This document shows, piece after piece, positions 1-5,935 of a stretch of 6,573 nt of DNA. The notes beneath the pieces were generated by a model that had not been told where the DNA came from, searched no databases, and saw only the letters and a program-made list of their open reading frames with translations. The DNA comes from Lachnospiraceae bacterium (GTDB lineage Bacteria; Bacillota; Clostridia; Lachnospirales; Lachnospiraceae). The stretch is from assembly GCA_016282215.1 (NCBI GenBank), contig JAEEKC010000346.1:1-6573 (forward strand), read 5' to 3'. Position numbers and translations under genes: made by a program. The first letter of the stretch is position 1; each line of letters starts with the position of its first letter.

Positions 1-101
1 ACAAAGAATTGTCAGCAGAGGGAAGCTTTGTACAGATCACGGCGGCGCAGCTTGGAGAACTTGGCAGCGGAGCACATGTGATCGAAGTGGAACTTGTCTG
101 A
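1..101 (+). CDS. C-terminal fragment of an unidentified protein (5' end outside window)
   Basis: The frame beginning at base 3 is open to a TGA at 99-101 and gives 32 residues ending in GSGAHVIEVELV. The pattern of a short polar loop (LGELGSGAH) followed by an alternating hydrophobic strand (VIEVELV) looks like the last beta strand of an Ig-like or other beta-sandwich domain. That resemblance is weak and no family can be named. It is taken as real because the frame runs to the window edge and a good intrinsic terminator follows about 85 bases after the stop. The gene is convergent with the chemoreceptor to its right. Confidence 0.5.
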   Translation, partial: KELSAEGSFVQITAAQLGELGSGAHVIEVELV

Positions 102-130
102 GTCTGAAATACGATCGGAACTGACAAAAC

Positions 131-162
131 AATGACCTGTCTGTCATTATTTGATCGATCAA
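131..162. other. Small inverted repeat plus a 12-bp palindrome downstream of the partial gene
   Basis: AATGAC at 131-136 and GTCATT at 143-148 form a perfect 6-bp inverted repeat with a 6-nt loop. Two bases later TTGATCGATCAA (151-162) is a perfect 12-bp palindrome. They lie between the stop at 101 and the strong terminator at 181-219. They could be a weak secondary terminator or a protein-binding site, but there is no other copy in the window to support either role. Confidence 0.25.
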
Positions 163-180
163 CCACTAACTGATAAACGC

Positions 181-219
181 AAAAACGGTCCCGTTTAAAC
201 TGCGGGACCGCTCTTTTTT
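181..219. terminator. Bidirectional intrinsic terminator between convergent genes
   Basis: CGGTCCCG at 186-193 pairs perfectly with CGGGACCG at 203-210 across a 9-nt loop. On the plus strand the stem is followed by a T-rich run (212-219). On the minus strand the A run at 181-185 becomes a T run. The element lies 85 bases after the stop of the left-hand gene and about 90 bases after the stop of the minus-strand chemoreceptor, where a shared terminator for convergent genes is expected. Confidence 0.88.
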
Positions 220-301
220 ATTGAGTAATTTAAACCGATCCATCCCAAAGATCATCTATCATACGATTTCCATGGATCTTTCTCATCCTTTAACATCTAT
301 C

Positions 302-2014
302 CTACAGTTTGAAATGACTGACCTCTCCGAACAGTTCATCCGTCATGCTGCGGGAAGCTTCGGTCTGCTGTCCGATATTGGAAAGATGGATCGCAAGATC
401 CCTGGTCTTTTCATTGGCCTGTCCGACTCCGGCAGCAGAATCGGAAACGGCCTGATTGACAGTATTTGTCACATCTCCGATCTTGGCGATATCACCGGAA
501 AGCTTCCTGCTGATCTGTGCCATCTCCTGCATGATCGCATCGATCTGTTCTGCACTGCTGCGGTAATCACCGCTGGTCTCCACCAGATCGCCATAGCCCT
601 TCATGGCCGTTTCTTCGATGAAGTTGATCATGTTTTCAGCAGCTTTGGCAAGTCCGTTTACATCTGCGATCAGATCCGAGGCCAGATTCTGAATCTGTTC
701 CGCCGCCCTGGCAGAATCCTGTGCCAGGTTACCGATCTCGGAAGCAACCACCGCAAATCCGCGGCCCGCTTCTCCGGCCCTTGCCGCCTCAATGCTGGCG
801 TTGAGACTCAGCAGGTTTGTCTGCTCGGAAATATTCAAAATGTCGCCGGTCAGTCCATTGATCTGCTCCACAGCCTTGGAGCTTTCGATCCTCTCACGGA
901 CCTCAGTTTCCATGGCCGCAACCTGTTCGCGCGCCCGGCTCTGCTCCTCTTCTGCCTGTGTACCGATCCTGACAGCGTTTTGTTTCATATCCTGGGAAAA
1001 AGATGTTCCGGCATCGATCTTTCCCTGTACGCTGTCAAAGCCTTCCGTCATCTCCTGCATCAGCGAATAGATCCTTTCGATGGCAGCCGCTGAATCAGCC
1101 ATGGACACTGAAAGCGTTTCCATAGCAGTGCTGACTTCATCCGAATCCCGGAGACAGGTTGTCATATCATCTGCGATAGCCCTGGCCGATGTCTGAAGCG
1201 TATTGGAATCCTGCAGGATATTTACAAGCACGTTATGGATAAAGGAAAGCAGCTCGTTGACATGGTTTCCGATGGTCTCAAACTCATCACCGGAATTGAC
1301 CTCAATATGCTTGGTCAGGTCGCCGTCTCCGCGGAGCAGATCCACGATCTTGTCATCGAGTTTGACAAAACCGGAAAGCAAAACCTTCATGATCACCAGG
1401 AGTAATACTACACCGACTGCCAAAACCACCAGACAGACGATGACGATCAACCCGAGGAGCTTGCCGGTCTGCTCATTGACCCAGTTGACCGACAGATCGA
1501 TAACGGCAAGGCCGACAACGGTATTTCCGTCTTTAATGGGTGAAAAGGCACTGATATGGGTACCCCACTCATCGGTGTACGGCTCTTTGCTGACCGTGGT
1601 CTCCCCGGCATAGGCCTGCGCGATCTCCTCTTCAGAACCTTCGAATTCATCATCGATCAAACCCGGTTCCTCCGGATCGGAATCAACAACAAATACTGCA
1701 GTACCCGCATCATTTTTGCGGATCGTATAGCAATATTCCACGCCGCTGTTTTCCAGATAGATGGTCAGTACATCATGAATCTGCCGAAAGGCGTCGCTGT
1801 TTTCATCACCAGCCTGAATCTGCTTAAACAGGGATCCGTCAACCGAAGCCGCCACGCATCTGTCAATGTTCATGGCATTTTCCTTGATCTGTGTCTCCAT
1901 CAGATTTTTCGCCCTGTCATAGAGCAAAACACCCACGACCACGTCTGAAAGAATTAAAAGAACGATGACGGAAATCATGATCTTCAGGGAAACTTTGAAT
2001 TTTCTGACCTTCAT
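302..2014 (-). CDS. Methyl-accepting chemotaxis protein, membrane-bound, with Cache-like sensor and HAMP
   Basis: This is a 570-residue transmembrane chemoreceptor that should pass ligand binding outside the cell to the CheA/CheW array. Order: a short basic N-terminus, membrane helix 1 at about residues 11-31, an extracellular single-Cache-like domain at about 34-182, membrane helix 2 at about 185-209, HAMP at about 210-262, then a long coiled-coil signalling domain. The sensor has the DSDPEEPG and YTDEWGTHISAFSPI segments typical of Cache sensors. The signalling hairpin tip is EQTNLLSLNASIEAARAGEA at 397-416, followed by GRGFAVVASEI; this is the CheA/CheW-contact region. About 20 heptads lie on each side of the tip, a size near the 40H/44H receptor classes. 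There is no C-terminal NWETF-type CheR tether. The start is set by GCGGGG eight bases upstream of the ATG, and the stop is TAG. The frame is intact. The ligand cannot be read from the sequence. Confidence 0.97.
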   Translation of the reverse strand: MKVRKFKVSLKIMISVIVLLILSDVVVGVLLYDRAKNLMETQIKENAMNIDRCVAASVDGSLFKQIQAGDENSDAFRQIHDVLTIYLENSGVEYCYTIRKNDAGTAVFVVDSDPEEPGLIDDEFEGSEEEIAQAYAGETTVSKEPYTDEWGTHISAFSPIKDGNTVVGLAVIDLSVNWVNEQTGKLLGLIVIVCLVVLAVGVVLLLVIMKVLLSGFVKLDDKIVDLLRGDGDLTKHIEVNSGDEFETIGNHVNELLSFIHNVLVNILQDSNTLQTSARAIADDMTTCLRDSDEVSTAMETLSVSMADSAAAIERIYSLMQEMTEGFDSVQGKIDAGTSFSQDMKQNAVRIGTQAEEEQSRAREQVAAMETEVRERIESSKAVEQINGLTGDILNISEQTNLLSLNASIEAARAGEAGRGFAVVASEIGNLAQDSARAAEQIQNLASDLIADVNGLAKAAENMINFIEETAMKGYGDLVETSGDYRSSAEQIDAIMQEMAQISRKLSGDIAKIGDVTNTVNQAVSDSAAGVGQANEKTRDLAIHLSNIGQQTEASRSMTDELFGEVSHFKL

Positions 2015-2036
2015 ACGAACTACCCCGCTAATTGAT

Positions 2037-2082
2037 TAGTATTTTTTCGGCACAGTATTTTCATATCGAACTTTACACTACC
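2037..2082 (-). promoter_or_regulatory. Conserved leader element, copy A (upstream of membrane chemoreceptor)
   Basis: On the minus strand this reads GGTAGTGTAAAGTTCGATAT followed by GAAAATACTGTGCCGAAAA. It starts 68 nt before the ATG at 2014. TAGTGT (2080-2075) can pair with ATACTA (2042-2037), giving six pairs including one G-U. Inside, TAT-GAAA-ATA forms a three-pair stem under a GNRA loop. The same element precedes three other genes in the window at 66-68 nt. The match extends towards the ribosome site (TACTAATCAATT here, CTACTAATTAATT at copy B). The function is unknown; I infer a structured cis-acting RNA. Confidence 0.65.
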
Positions 2083-2095
2083 ATTGATTATTCAT

Positions 2096-2130
2096 TTTTT
2101 TCGGCACAGTATTTTCATACCGGCCTTAAT
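2096..2130 (-). repeat. Second, partly decayed tandem copy of the leader element (copy E)
   Basis: TTTTTTCGGCACAGTATTTT and the next four bases (2096-2119) exactly repeat 2042-2065, 54 bases away. Read on the minus strand, this copy has GGCCGGTATGAAAATACTGT then GCCGAAAA. Its central hairpin GTAT-GAAA-ATAC (2109-2120) is better formed than in copy A. The outer GGTAGT half is replaced by GCGTAT, so the closing helix is weak. It lies between the predicted promoter and copy A, so it should be transcribed with the chemoreceptor leader. Confidence 0.6.
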
Positions 2131-2148
2131 ACGCGCATGAACTATCTG

Positions 2149-2170
2149 TTTTTCGGGTCTGTATTTTTGT
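2149..2170 (-). repeat. Remnant third copy of the leader element (copy F)
   Basis: On the minus strand this reads AAAAATACAGACCCGAAAAA, resembling the 3' half of the element (GAAAATACTGTGCCGAAAAA in copies A and E). It is offset from copy E by about 52 bases, close to the 54-base E-A spacing. The 5' half is not recognisable and would overlap the promoter region. It is listed as a probable decayed tandem unit. Confidence 0.4.
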
Positions 2171-2189
2171 TAGAAATAAAAGCATACAA

Positions 2190-2219
2190 ATTATATCACA
2201 GCAAAAACTTTTGTGTAAA
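2190..2219 (-). promoter_or_regulatory. Sigma-A-type promoter for the membrane chemoreceptor
   Basis: On the minus strand, TTTACA (2219-2214) and TATAAT (2195-2190) are separated by 18 bases, with an extended -10 TG one base before the TATAAT. Transcription would start near 2183 and give a leader of about 170 nt. That leader contains copies E and A of the conserved element. The perfect -10 box makes this one of the clearest promoters in the window. Confidence 0.7.
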
Positions 2220-2233
2220 GAAAAACCATAAGA

Positions 2234-2252
2234 GAGGATGGCATATCCCCTC
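2234..2252. other. Imperfect inverted repeat between two divergent promoters
   Basis: GAGGAT (2234-2239) faces ATCCCCTC (2245-2252), an inverted repeat broken by one extra base. It lies between the -35 box of the minus-strand promoter and the -10 box of the plus-strand promoter. The position would suit an operator acting on both chemoreceptor genes, but the symmetry is short and no second copy was found. Confidence 0.2.
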
Positions 2253-2294
2253 ATGGAAACGGCATATTTTTCAGTACCATTTTTATATAAGGTG

Positions 2295-2303
2295 TGCTAT
2301 AAT
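2295..2303 (+). promoter_or_regulatory. Extended -10 promoter for the PAS chemoreceptor
   Basis: TGCTATAAT at 2295-2303 is a perfect -10 box with the extended TGN motif. No good -35 hexamer is found 16-18 bases upstream, which extended -10 promoters can tolerate. Transcription would start near 2310 and give a leader of about 160 nt that contains copy B of the conserved element. The leader length is close to that of the divergent gene. Confidence 0.5.
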
Positions 2304-2403
2304 ATTTACACTATTTATTTTTGGGGTTTCTATTCAGGGGATATCTGAAACAAGGACTATAAGGGTTTGTTCTTTGTTTTATGCGAGGGCAACTACTATT
2401 AAA

Positions 2404-2447
2404 GGTAGTATAAAGTCCGGTACGAAAAACCGGAGAATCCAACTACT
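2404..2447 (+). promoter_or_regulatory. Conserved leader element, copy B (upstream of PAS chemoreceptor)
   Basis: The copy begins GGTAGTATAAAGTCCGGTAC, 66 nt before the ATG at 2470. GGTAGT (2404-2409) pairs with ACTACT (2442-2447), six pairs with a terminal G-U. The centre forms a strong stem, TCCGGT (2416-2421) with ACCGGA (2429-2434), around a 7-nt loop ACGAAAA. Copies A and D use a different inner stem with GNRA loops, so the fold is kept although the bases change. The GGGAGG ribosome site follows nine bases after the helix. Confidence 0.65.
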
Positions 2448-2455
2448 AATTAATT

Positions 2456-2461
2456 GGGAGG
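2456..2461 (+). promoter_or_regulatory. Ribosome binding site that sets the PAS chemoreceptor start
   Basis: GGGAGG ends two bases before an ATG at 2464 and eight bases before an ATG at 2470. Only the second spacing is workable, so translation should begin at 2470 (MFGNGKN...). The frame stays open upstream as far as 2032, but that stretch is promoter and leader and is unlikely to be translated. Confidence 0.8.
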
Positions 2462-2469
2462 TTATGATT

Positions 2470-3891
2470 ATGTTCGGAAATGGCAAAAACGCAAAAGTCA
2501 CGGAATTAGAAGCAAAGATCGCTGAACTCGAAAGCCAGCTGGCCGAAGCAAAAGCGGAGGCGCAGCTGAATCAGCGCATGCTCGATGCTGTGAACAACAG
2601 CACGCATCTCGGGATCTGGGTCGGCACCTTTGATGAGACCGGCAATCAGAACGGCGTCACCTACTCCGATGAATTCCGCCGCATGCTCGGCTATTCAAAG
2701 GCCGAACTTCCGGATGATCTGAGCATCCTCGGATCTTTAATGCATCCGGATGAAGTGGAGGCGGTTTTTGCGGCTTACGGCGCTGCCGCTGCCGATGTCA
2801 CAAACCGGACAAAGTATGATATTGATTACAGATTAAAAACGAAACACAATGATTATAAGTGGTTCCATGCTGCAGGCGAAGTCATCCGCAAACCGGATGG
2901 CATGCCCATCGTATTTATCGGTACCTTTACCGACATTGATGAAAAGCGCAGGACCGAGGAAATCCTCGAACATGACCAGAGAAGATCCGGTGCTGTTGAA
3001 AAGATGATGCTCGAGGGATCCTGGTCCATGGATCTGACCAAATATGATATTTCCGATCCGAATTCTCCCATGGTCTTCAATGATCAGTTCAAAACCATCC
3101 TCGGTTATACAAGTTCCGTCGATTTCCCGGATATCATGAACAGCTGGATCACCAAGATCCATCCGGATGACGTGCCCATGGCTTCCGCAAAAATGGGTGA
3201 GCAAATGTCCGATCCTTCCGGCAAAGTTGTATTCGATATGGAATACCGCATGCTGCACAAGGACGGCAATTATCGCTGGGTACGTTCTTCTTCCACTGTT
3301 GTCTGGTCAGCCGACAGACGCACGCCGTTAATGGCTGCCGGAACGATCCTTGATATCACCACTGAAAAAATGAATACCAAACGGTTCCGTGAAGAAATGG
3401 CACCGAGCATCGCCAACCTCAGAGAAGGCATTTCCGAGATCGCACAGACCGTGGATCTAGCAACAAAACAAATGGGCGAAATGGCAACCCGTCAGGTTGA
3501 TGTGGCTGCTTCCGCCAAGAAGATCGAAGATTCCGTTGCCGCATCCATGGGTATCATCACCAGCATCCAGGGCATCGCAGACCAGACAAACCTTCTCTCC
3601 CTCAATGCCAGCATCGAAGCGGCCCGCGCAGGAGAAGCCGGCAAAGGATTTGCGGTTGTTGCAAGTGAGGTACAGAACCTTTCCAATTCCACAAAAGAGA
3701 CCACAAACCAGATCGGTGAAATCCTTAACGGCATGAAGGATTCCGTTAACGACATGCTTTCCAAGATCACCCAGATCAGTGATAATGTAACGGATGAAAG
3801 CGCCGAGATGGAAGAAATCGATGCTACCATCGAACAGCTCCACAAGGCTGCAAATGATATCGCAGATATGGCAGAATCGCTATACAAATAA
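2470..3891 (+). CDS. Soluble methyl-accepting chemotaxis protein with two PAS domains
   Basis: This 473-residue receptor has no membrane helix and no HAMP domain, so it should sense an internal signal and dock with CheA/CheW in the cytoplasm. A short heptad coiled coil (about 8-35) leads into PAS 1 (about 45-158) and PAS 2 (about 180-298). Both look like the PAS_3 fold: each has an H-P-D-[ED] motif (MHPDE, IHPDD), a Y-R strand and a W-[FV] strand (YKWFHAAGE, YRWVRSSS). The signalling domain follows, with tip DQTNLLSLNASIEAARAGEA at 371-390 and then GKGFAVVASEV. About 12 heptads lie on each side of the tip, matching the short 24H receptor class. No cysteine or histidine pattern indicates a cofactor, so the ligand (FAD, heme, metabolite or none) is open. 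It is transcribed divergently from the membrane receptor. The stop codon lies one base before a REP-like cluster, but the domain looks complete. Confidence 0.95.
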   Translation: MFGNGKNAKVTELEAKIAELESQLAEAKAEAQLNQRMLDAVNNSTHLGIWVGTFDETGNQNGVTYSDEFRRMLGYSKAELPDDLSILGSLMHPDEVEAVFAAYGAAAADVTNRTKYDIDYRLKTKHNDYKWFHAAGEVIRKPDGMPIVFIGTFTDIDEKRRTEEILEHDQRRSGAVEKMMLEGSWSMDLTKYDISDPNSPMVFNDQFKTILGYTSSVDFPDIMNSWITKIHPDDVPMASAKMGEQMSDPSGKVVFDMEYRMLHKDGNYRWVRSSSTVVWSADRRTPLMAAGTILDITTEKMNTKRFREEMAPSIANLREGISEIAQTVDLATKQMGEMATRQVDVAASAKKIEDSVAASMGIITSIQGIADQTNLLSLNASIEAARAGEAGKGFAVVASEVQNLSNSTKETTNQIGEILNGMKDSVNDMLSKITQISDNVTDESAEMEEIDATIEQLHKAANDIADMAESLYK

Positions 3892-3892
3892 A

Positions 3893-4018
3893 GGTGTCAA
3901 TAGGGGTGTCAATGGGGTTGTCAATGGGGACGGTTCTTTTTGACACCCTGGAAAACGGGTGTCAAAAAGAACCGTCCCCATTTGACAACTTCAAAAAGAA
4001 CCGTCCCCATCTGACACC
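3893..4018. repeat. REP-like palindromic repeat cluster (GGGGACGGTTCT core)
   Basis: Three tandem 12-mers (GGTGTCAATAGG, GGTGTCAATGGG, GTTGTCAATGGG; 3893-3928) run into a long inverted repeat. The left arm 3923-3948 matches the right arm 3957-3982 perfectly over 26 bp around an 8-nt spacer, and the similarity extends to 3918 and 3988. A second inverted-orientation unit follows at 3991-4018. The core GGGGACGGTTCT occurs forward at 3926-3937 and reversed at 3968-3979 and 3997-4008. Repeats of this kind, with TGACA ends, are known in many bacteria and are often tied to REP-associated (RAYT, IS200-like) transposases. No such transposase is in this window, so mobilisation would be in trans. The hairpin lies just after the PAS chemoreceptor and may also protect its mRNA 3' end. 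Confidence 0.85.
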
Positions 4019-4035
4019 AAGAGAATACATCGATA

Positions 4036-4070
4036 AAAAAACACGCCGCATCTTTCGATGCGGCGCATTT
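4036..4070. terminator. Intrinsic terminator shared by the PAS chemoreceptor and flotillin genes
   Basis: CGCCGCATC (4044-4052) pairs perfectly with GATGCGGCG (4057-4065) around a TTTC loop. On the minus strand the stem is followed after two bases by seven Ts (the A run 4035-4041), a classic terminator for the flotillin gene whose stop is at 4088. On the plus strand the tail ATTTTATTTCATTT is less regular but could end transcripts from the PAS chemoreceptor. Confidence 0.85.
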
Positions 4071-4082
4071 TATTTCATTTCA

Positions 4083-4113
4083 GGTTGTCATTTAGAACCG
4101 TCCCCATTGACAC
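4083..4113. repeat. Isolated REP-like copy overlapping the flotillin 3' end
   Basis: GGTTGTCATTTAGAACCGTC and the next bases to 4113 match the inverted-orientation REP unit, with the core at 4094-4105 and TGACA-type ends. It is separated from the main cluster by the terminator. On the minus strand it supplies the codons for SVNGDGSK and the TGA stop of the flotillin gene, so the repeat lies within the coding region. Confidence 0.8.
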
Positions 4114-5632
4114 TCACATTAACTGCTGCTTCGGGAAGTCCTGTCACATTGACATTCTTATTCACCTTGGCGTCGTAGGTTTCAGCTCTCATAACTTCCT
4201 TTAAATCCACCCCTGTTGTTTCCTTTACGGATTCAAACAGCTTGGTCATCACGATGGGCACGTTGTCGGCTACCTGGCTGACCCCGTTACCGCCTTCGCC
4301 GCCACCACCGATAATGGTGATCTTGTCGATCTGGGACAAAGGAGCTGCGATCTGGCTTGCGATCTGAGGCAGTACGTTGATGATCATTTCTGTCATCGCT
4401 ACCTTGTTGTATTTCTGATAAGCCTCTGCCTTTTTCTCCATGGCTTCTGCTTCTGCAAGACCTTTTGCACGGATCGCTTCAGCTTCTGCAAGACCTTTGG
4501 CGGATACACCGGCTGCCTCTGCATCAAACTTTGCTTTGATACCGGCTGCTTCCTGCTCAGCTGCAAACTTCTCAGCTTCTGCTTTTGCTTTCTTTGCTTC
4601 CGCTGCCTTTTCCTGCTCGAACTTTTCAGCTTCTGCATTTTTCTGGCGACGGATCAGGTCTGCTTCTGCAACTCTTTCCGCTGCGTATTTATCTGCATCT
4701 GCCTTCTTTTCGATCTGGGCTGCCAGCTCCTGCTCTTTTACCTGAACCTCTTTTTGCTTCAGTTCAGCTTCCCTTTCTGCTTTGGCGATCTGTGCGTTCA
4801 CCGTTGCGGTCTGGATGCTTCTCTGCTGCTCCTGGTTCTGGATCTCATAAGCGGCATCTGCTTCAGCACGCTTGATATCGGATTCCTTTTTCAGCTCAGC
4901 TTTCTTGATCTCTAACTGGTTCTGACGCTGTGCGATCTGGGTATCCGCTGCCACTCTGGCATCATTGGATATCTGATCTGCTTCTGCTTCCGCTACCTTG
5001 ATATCTCTTTCAGCCTGTGCCTTTGCAATGGCTGCATCTTTTTTGATCTTAGCGGTATTGTCCATACCAAGATCAGAGATGAGGCCGTTTTCATCGGTCA
5101 CATTCTGGATATTGCAGGATATGATCTCGATACCGAGTTTTGCCATATCCTTGGAAGCCTTTGCCATAACCTGGTCTGAGAACGAATCCCTGTCGGTGTT
5201 GATCTCTTTCAGGGAAAGTGTACCGATGATCTCACGCATGTTACCTTGCAGGGAGTCCTGCAGGTCTGCCGTGATCTGGCTGGAGGATTTGTTCAAAAAG
5301 TTCTTTGCTGCTAACTGGATACCCGCTGCGGTAGGCTCGATCCTTACCTTTGCCACCGCGTCAACGTTCACATTGATGAAATCATTGGTGGGAACCGACT
5401 GCTCTGTTTTGATGTCTACGGACATCTGACCGAGATACAGTTTATCAAGTCTTTCGAAAAACGGAACCTTCAGTCCTGCGCGTCCGGTTAAGATCTTCGG
5501 CTCTTTCTTCAGTCCTGAAATAATGAACGCCCTGTCGGGGGGAGCTTTCACATAACTCGTGAACAGCAGTACGATCAGAAATACGACGATCAGGCAAATA
5601 ATTCCGATCTGGATCATTGTGAAGTTTAACAT
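4088..5632 (-). CDS. floT: Flotillin-family protein (SPFH/band 7), FloT type
   Basis: Flotillins insert in the inner leaflet, oligomerise and organise membrane microdomains. This one has 514 residues, close to the roughly 509 of Bacillus FloT and much longer than FloA (about 331). A hydrophobic N-terminal hairpin or anchor (about 6-28) is followed by the SPFH domain (about 30-190), with the typical PPDRAFIISG start and KLGIEIISCNIQNVTDENG end. Then comes a long Ala/Glu/Lys coiled coil (about 195-405), which includes an 11-residue repeat GLAEAEAIRAK/GLAEAEAMEKK. The C-terminal block has PQIASQIAAPLSQIDKITII, GGGGEGG and VDLKEVM, all in FloT order. The start is supported by AAGGAAGG (5648-5641) eight bases before the ATG. 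The last residues (SVNGDGSK) are encoded by a REP-like repeat. No partner such as an NfeD gene is adjacent: upstream is a divergent regulator. Confidence 0.93.
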   Translation of the reverse strand: MLNFTMIQIGIICLIVVFLIVLLFTSYVKAPPDRAFIISGLKKEPKILTGRAGLKVPFFERLDKLYLGQMSVDIKTEQSVPTNDFINVNVDAVAKVRIEPTAAGIQLAAKNFLNKSSSQITADLQDSLQGNMREIIGTLSLKEINTDRDSFSDQVMAKASKDMAKLGIEIISCNIQNVTDENGLISDLGMDNTAKIKKDAAIAKAQAERDIKVAEAEADQISNDARVAADTQIAQRQNQLEIKKAELKKESDIKRAEADAAYEIQNQEQQRSIQTATVNAQIAKAEREAELKQKEVQVKEQELAAQIEKKADADKYAAERVAEADLIRRQKNAEAEKFEQEKAAEAKKAKAEAEKFAAEQEAAGIKAKFDAEAAGVSAKGLAEAEAIRAKGLAEAEAMEKKAEAYQKYNKVAMTEMIINVLPQIASQIAAPLSQIDKITIIGGGGEGGNGVSQVADNVPIVMTKLFESVKETTGVDLKEVMRAETYDAKVNKNVNVTGLPEAAVNVSVNGDGSK

Positions 5633-5640
5633 ATCTTTAC

Positions 5641-5648
5641 CCTTCCTT
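5641..5648 (-). promoter_or_regulatory. Flotillin ribosome binding site
   Basis: On the minus strand AAGGAAGG lies eight bases before the ATG at 5632. This is a strong, well-placed site that fixes the start and the 68-nt distance to the conserved leader element. Confidence 0.75.
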
Positions 5649-5655
5649 TCTCATC

Positions 5656-5700
5656 AGCAGTTTCTTGTCTTCGGATTTTCATACCGGACCTTACACTGCC
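5656..5700 (-). promoter_or_regulatory. Conserved leader element, copy C (upstream of flotillin)
   Basis: On the minus strand it begins GGCAGTGTAAGGTCCGGTAT, 68 nt before the flotillin ATG. GGCAGT (5700-5695) pairs with ACTGCT (5661-5656). Here a C-G pair replaces the T-A pair of copy B, a compensatory change that argues for RNA structure. The centre is CGG-T-AT-GAAA-AT-CCG (5686-5672): a GNRA-capped stem with one bulged T. I could not find a convincing promoter between this copy and the divergent gene. Confidence 0.65.
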
Positions 5701-5786
5701 TCTGGATAAAAACCTACGACTCTATTGTCGCTGCCGGTTTGTATGTTGGATTTATCCTACCAAAATGTTACCCGACGCTCCATGAT

Positions 5787-5820
5787 ATTTTTCGGGAATA
5801 ATGCCTGTCTATTTTTCGGT
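5787..5820 (-). repeat. Two tandem CCGAAAAAT boxes upstream of flotillin
   Basis: ATTTTTCGG occurs at 5787-5795 and again at 5811-5819, a 24-base period. Read on the minus strand these are CCGAAAAAT, resembling the 3' part of the leader element (GCCGAAAAA in copies A and E, CCCGAAAAA in copy F). They may be decayed element copies, as seen upstream of the membrane chemoreceptor, or simple A-rich coincidences. Confidence 0.3.
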
Positions 5821-5857
5821 TTTCGCAAAATAGACCACACAGAGTGTATGATCCATA

Positions 5858-5886
5858 TTGCAAAGCAGCTGCGTTTCCACTACAAT
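5858..5886 (+). promoter_or_regulatory. Sigma-A-type promoter for the HTH regulator
   Basis: TTGCAA (5858-5863) and TACAAT (5881-5886) are separated by exactly 17 bases. Transcription would start near 5893 and give a leader of about 109 nt that contains copy D of the conserved element. Confidence 0.6.
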
Positions 5887-5935
5887 GAACTTGATCGGAT
5901 GCGTAATGTCAGCAAACACTAAATCAGTTATTAAT

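Noticed and set aside
221..1948. Long open frames on the plus strand opposite the membrane chemoreceptor
   Set aside because: They are antisense shadows of a clear receptor gene, have no ribosome sites, and encode no recognisable domain.
2404..2447. Leader element as a known c-di-GMP riboswitch
   Set aside because: A GNRA-capped hairpin before motility-related genes invites this, but the conserved GEMM core sequences and the second hairpin are absent, and the element is too short.
2032..2469. In-frame upstream extension of the PAS chemoreceptor (146 extra residues)
   Set aside because: The stretch is AT-rich and contains two promoters, the leader element and the GGGAGG site that points to the ATG at 2470. 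Its repeated peptide FSAQYFH only reflects the 54-base DNA repeat.
4399..4875. Open frames opposite or within the flotillin coiled coil (Ala/Ser-rich)
   Set aside because: They are by-products of the repetitive GCTTCTGC-type codons of the coiled-coil region.
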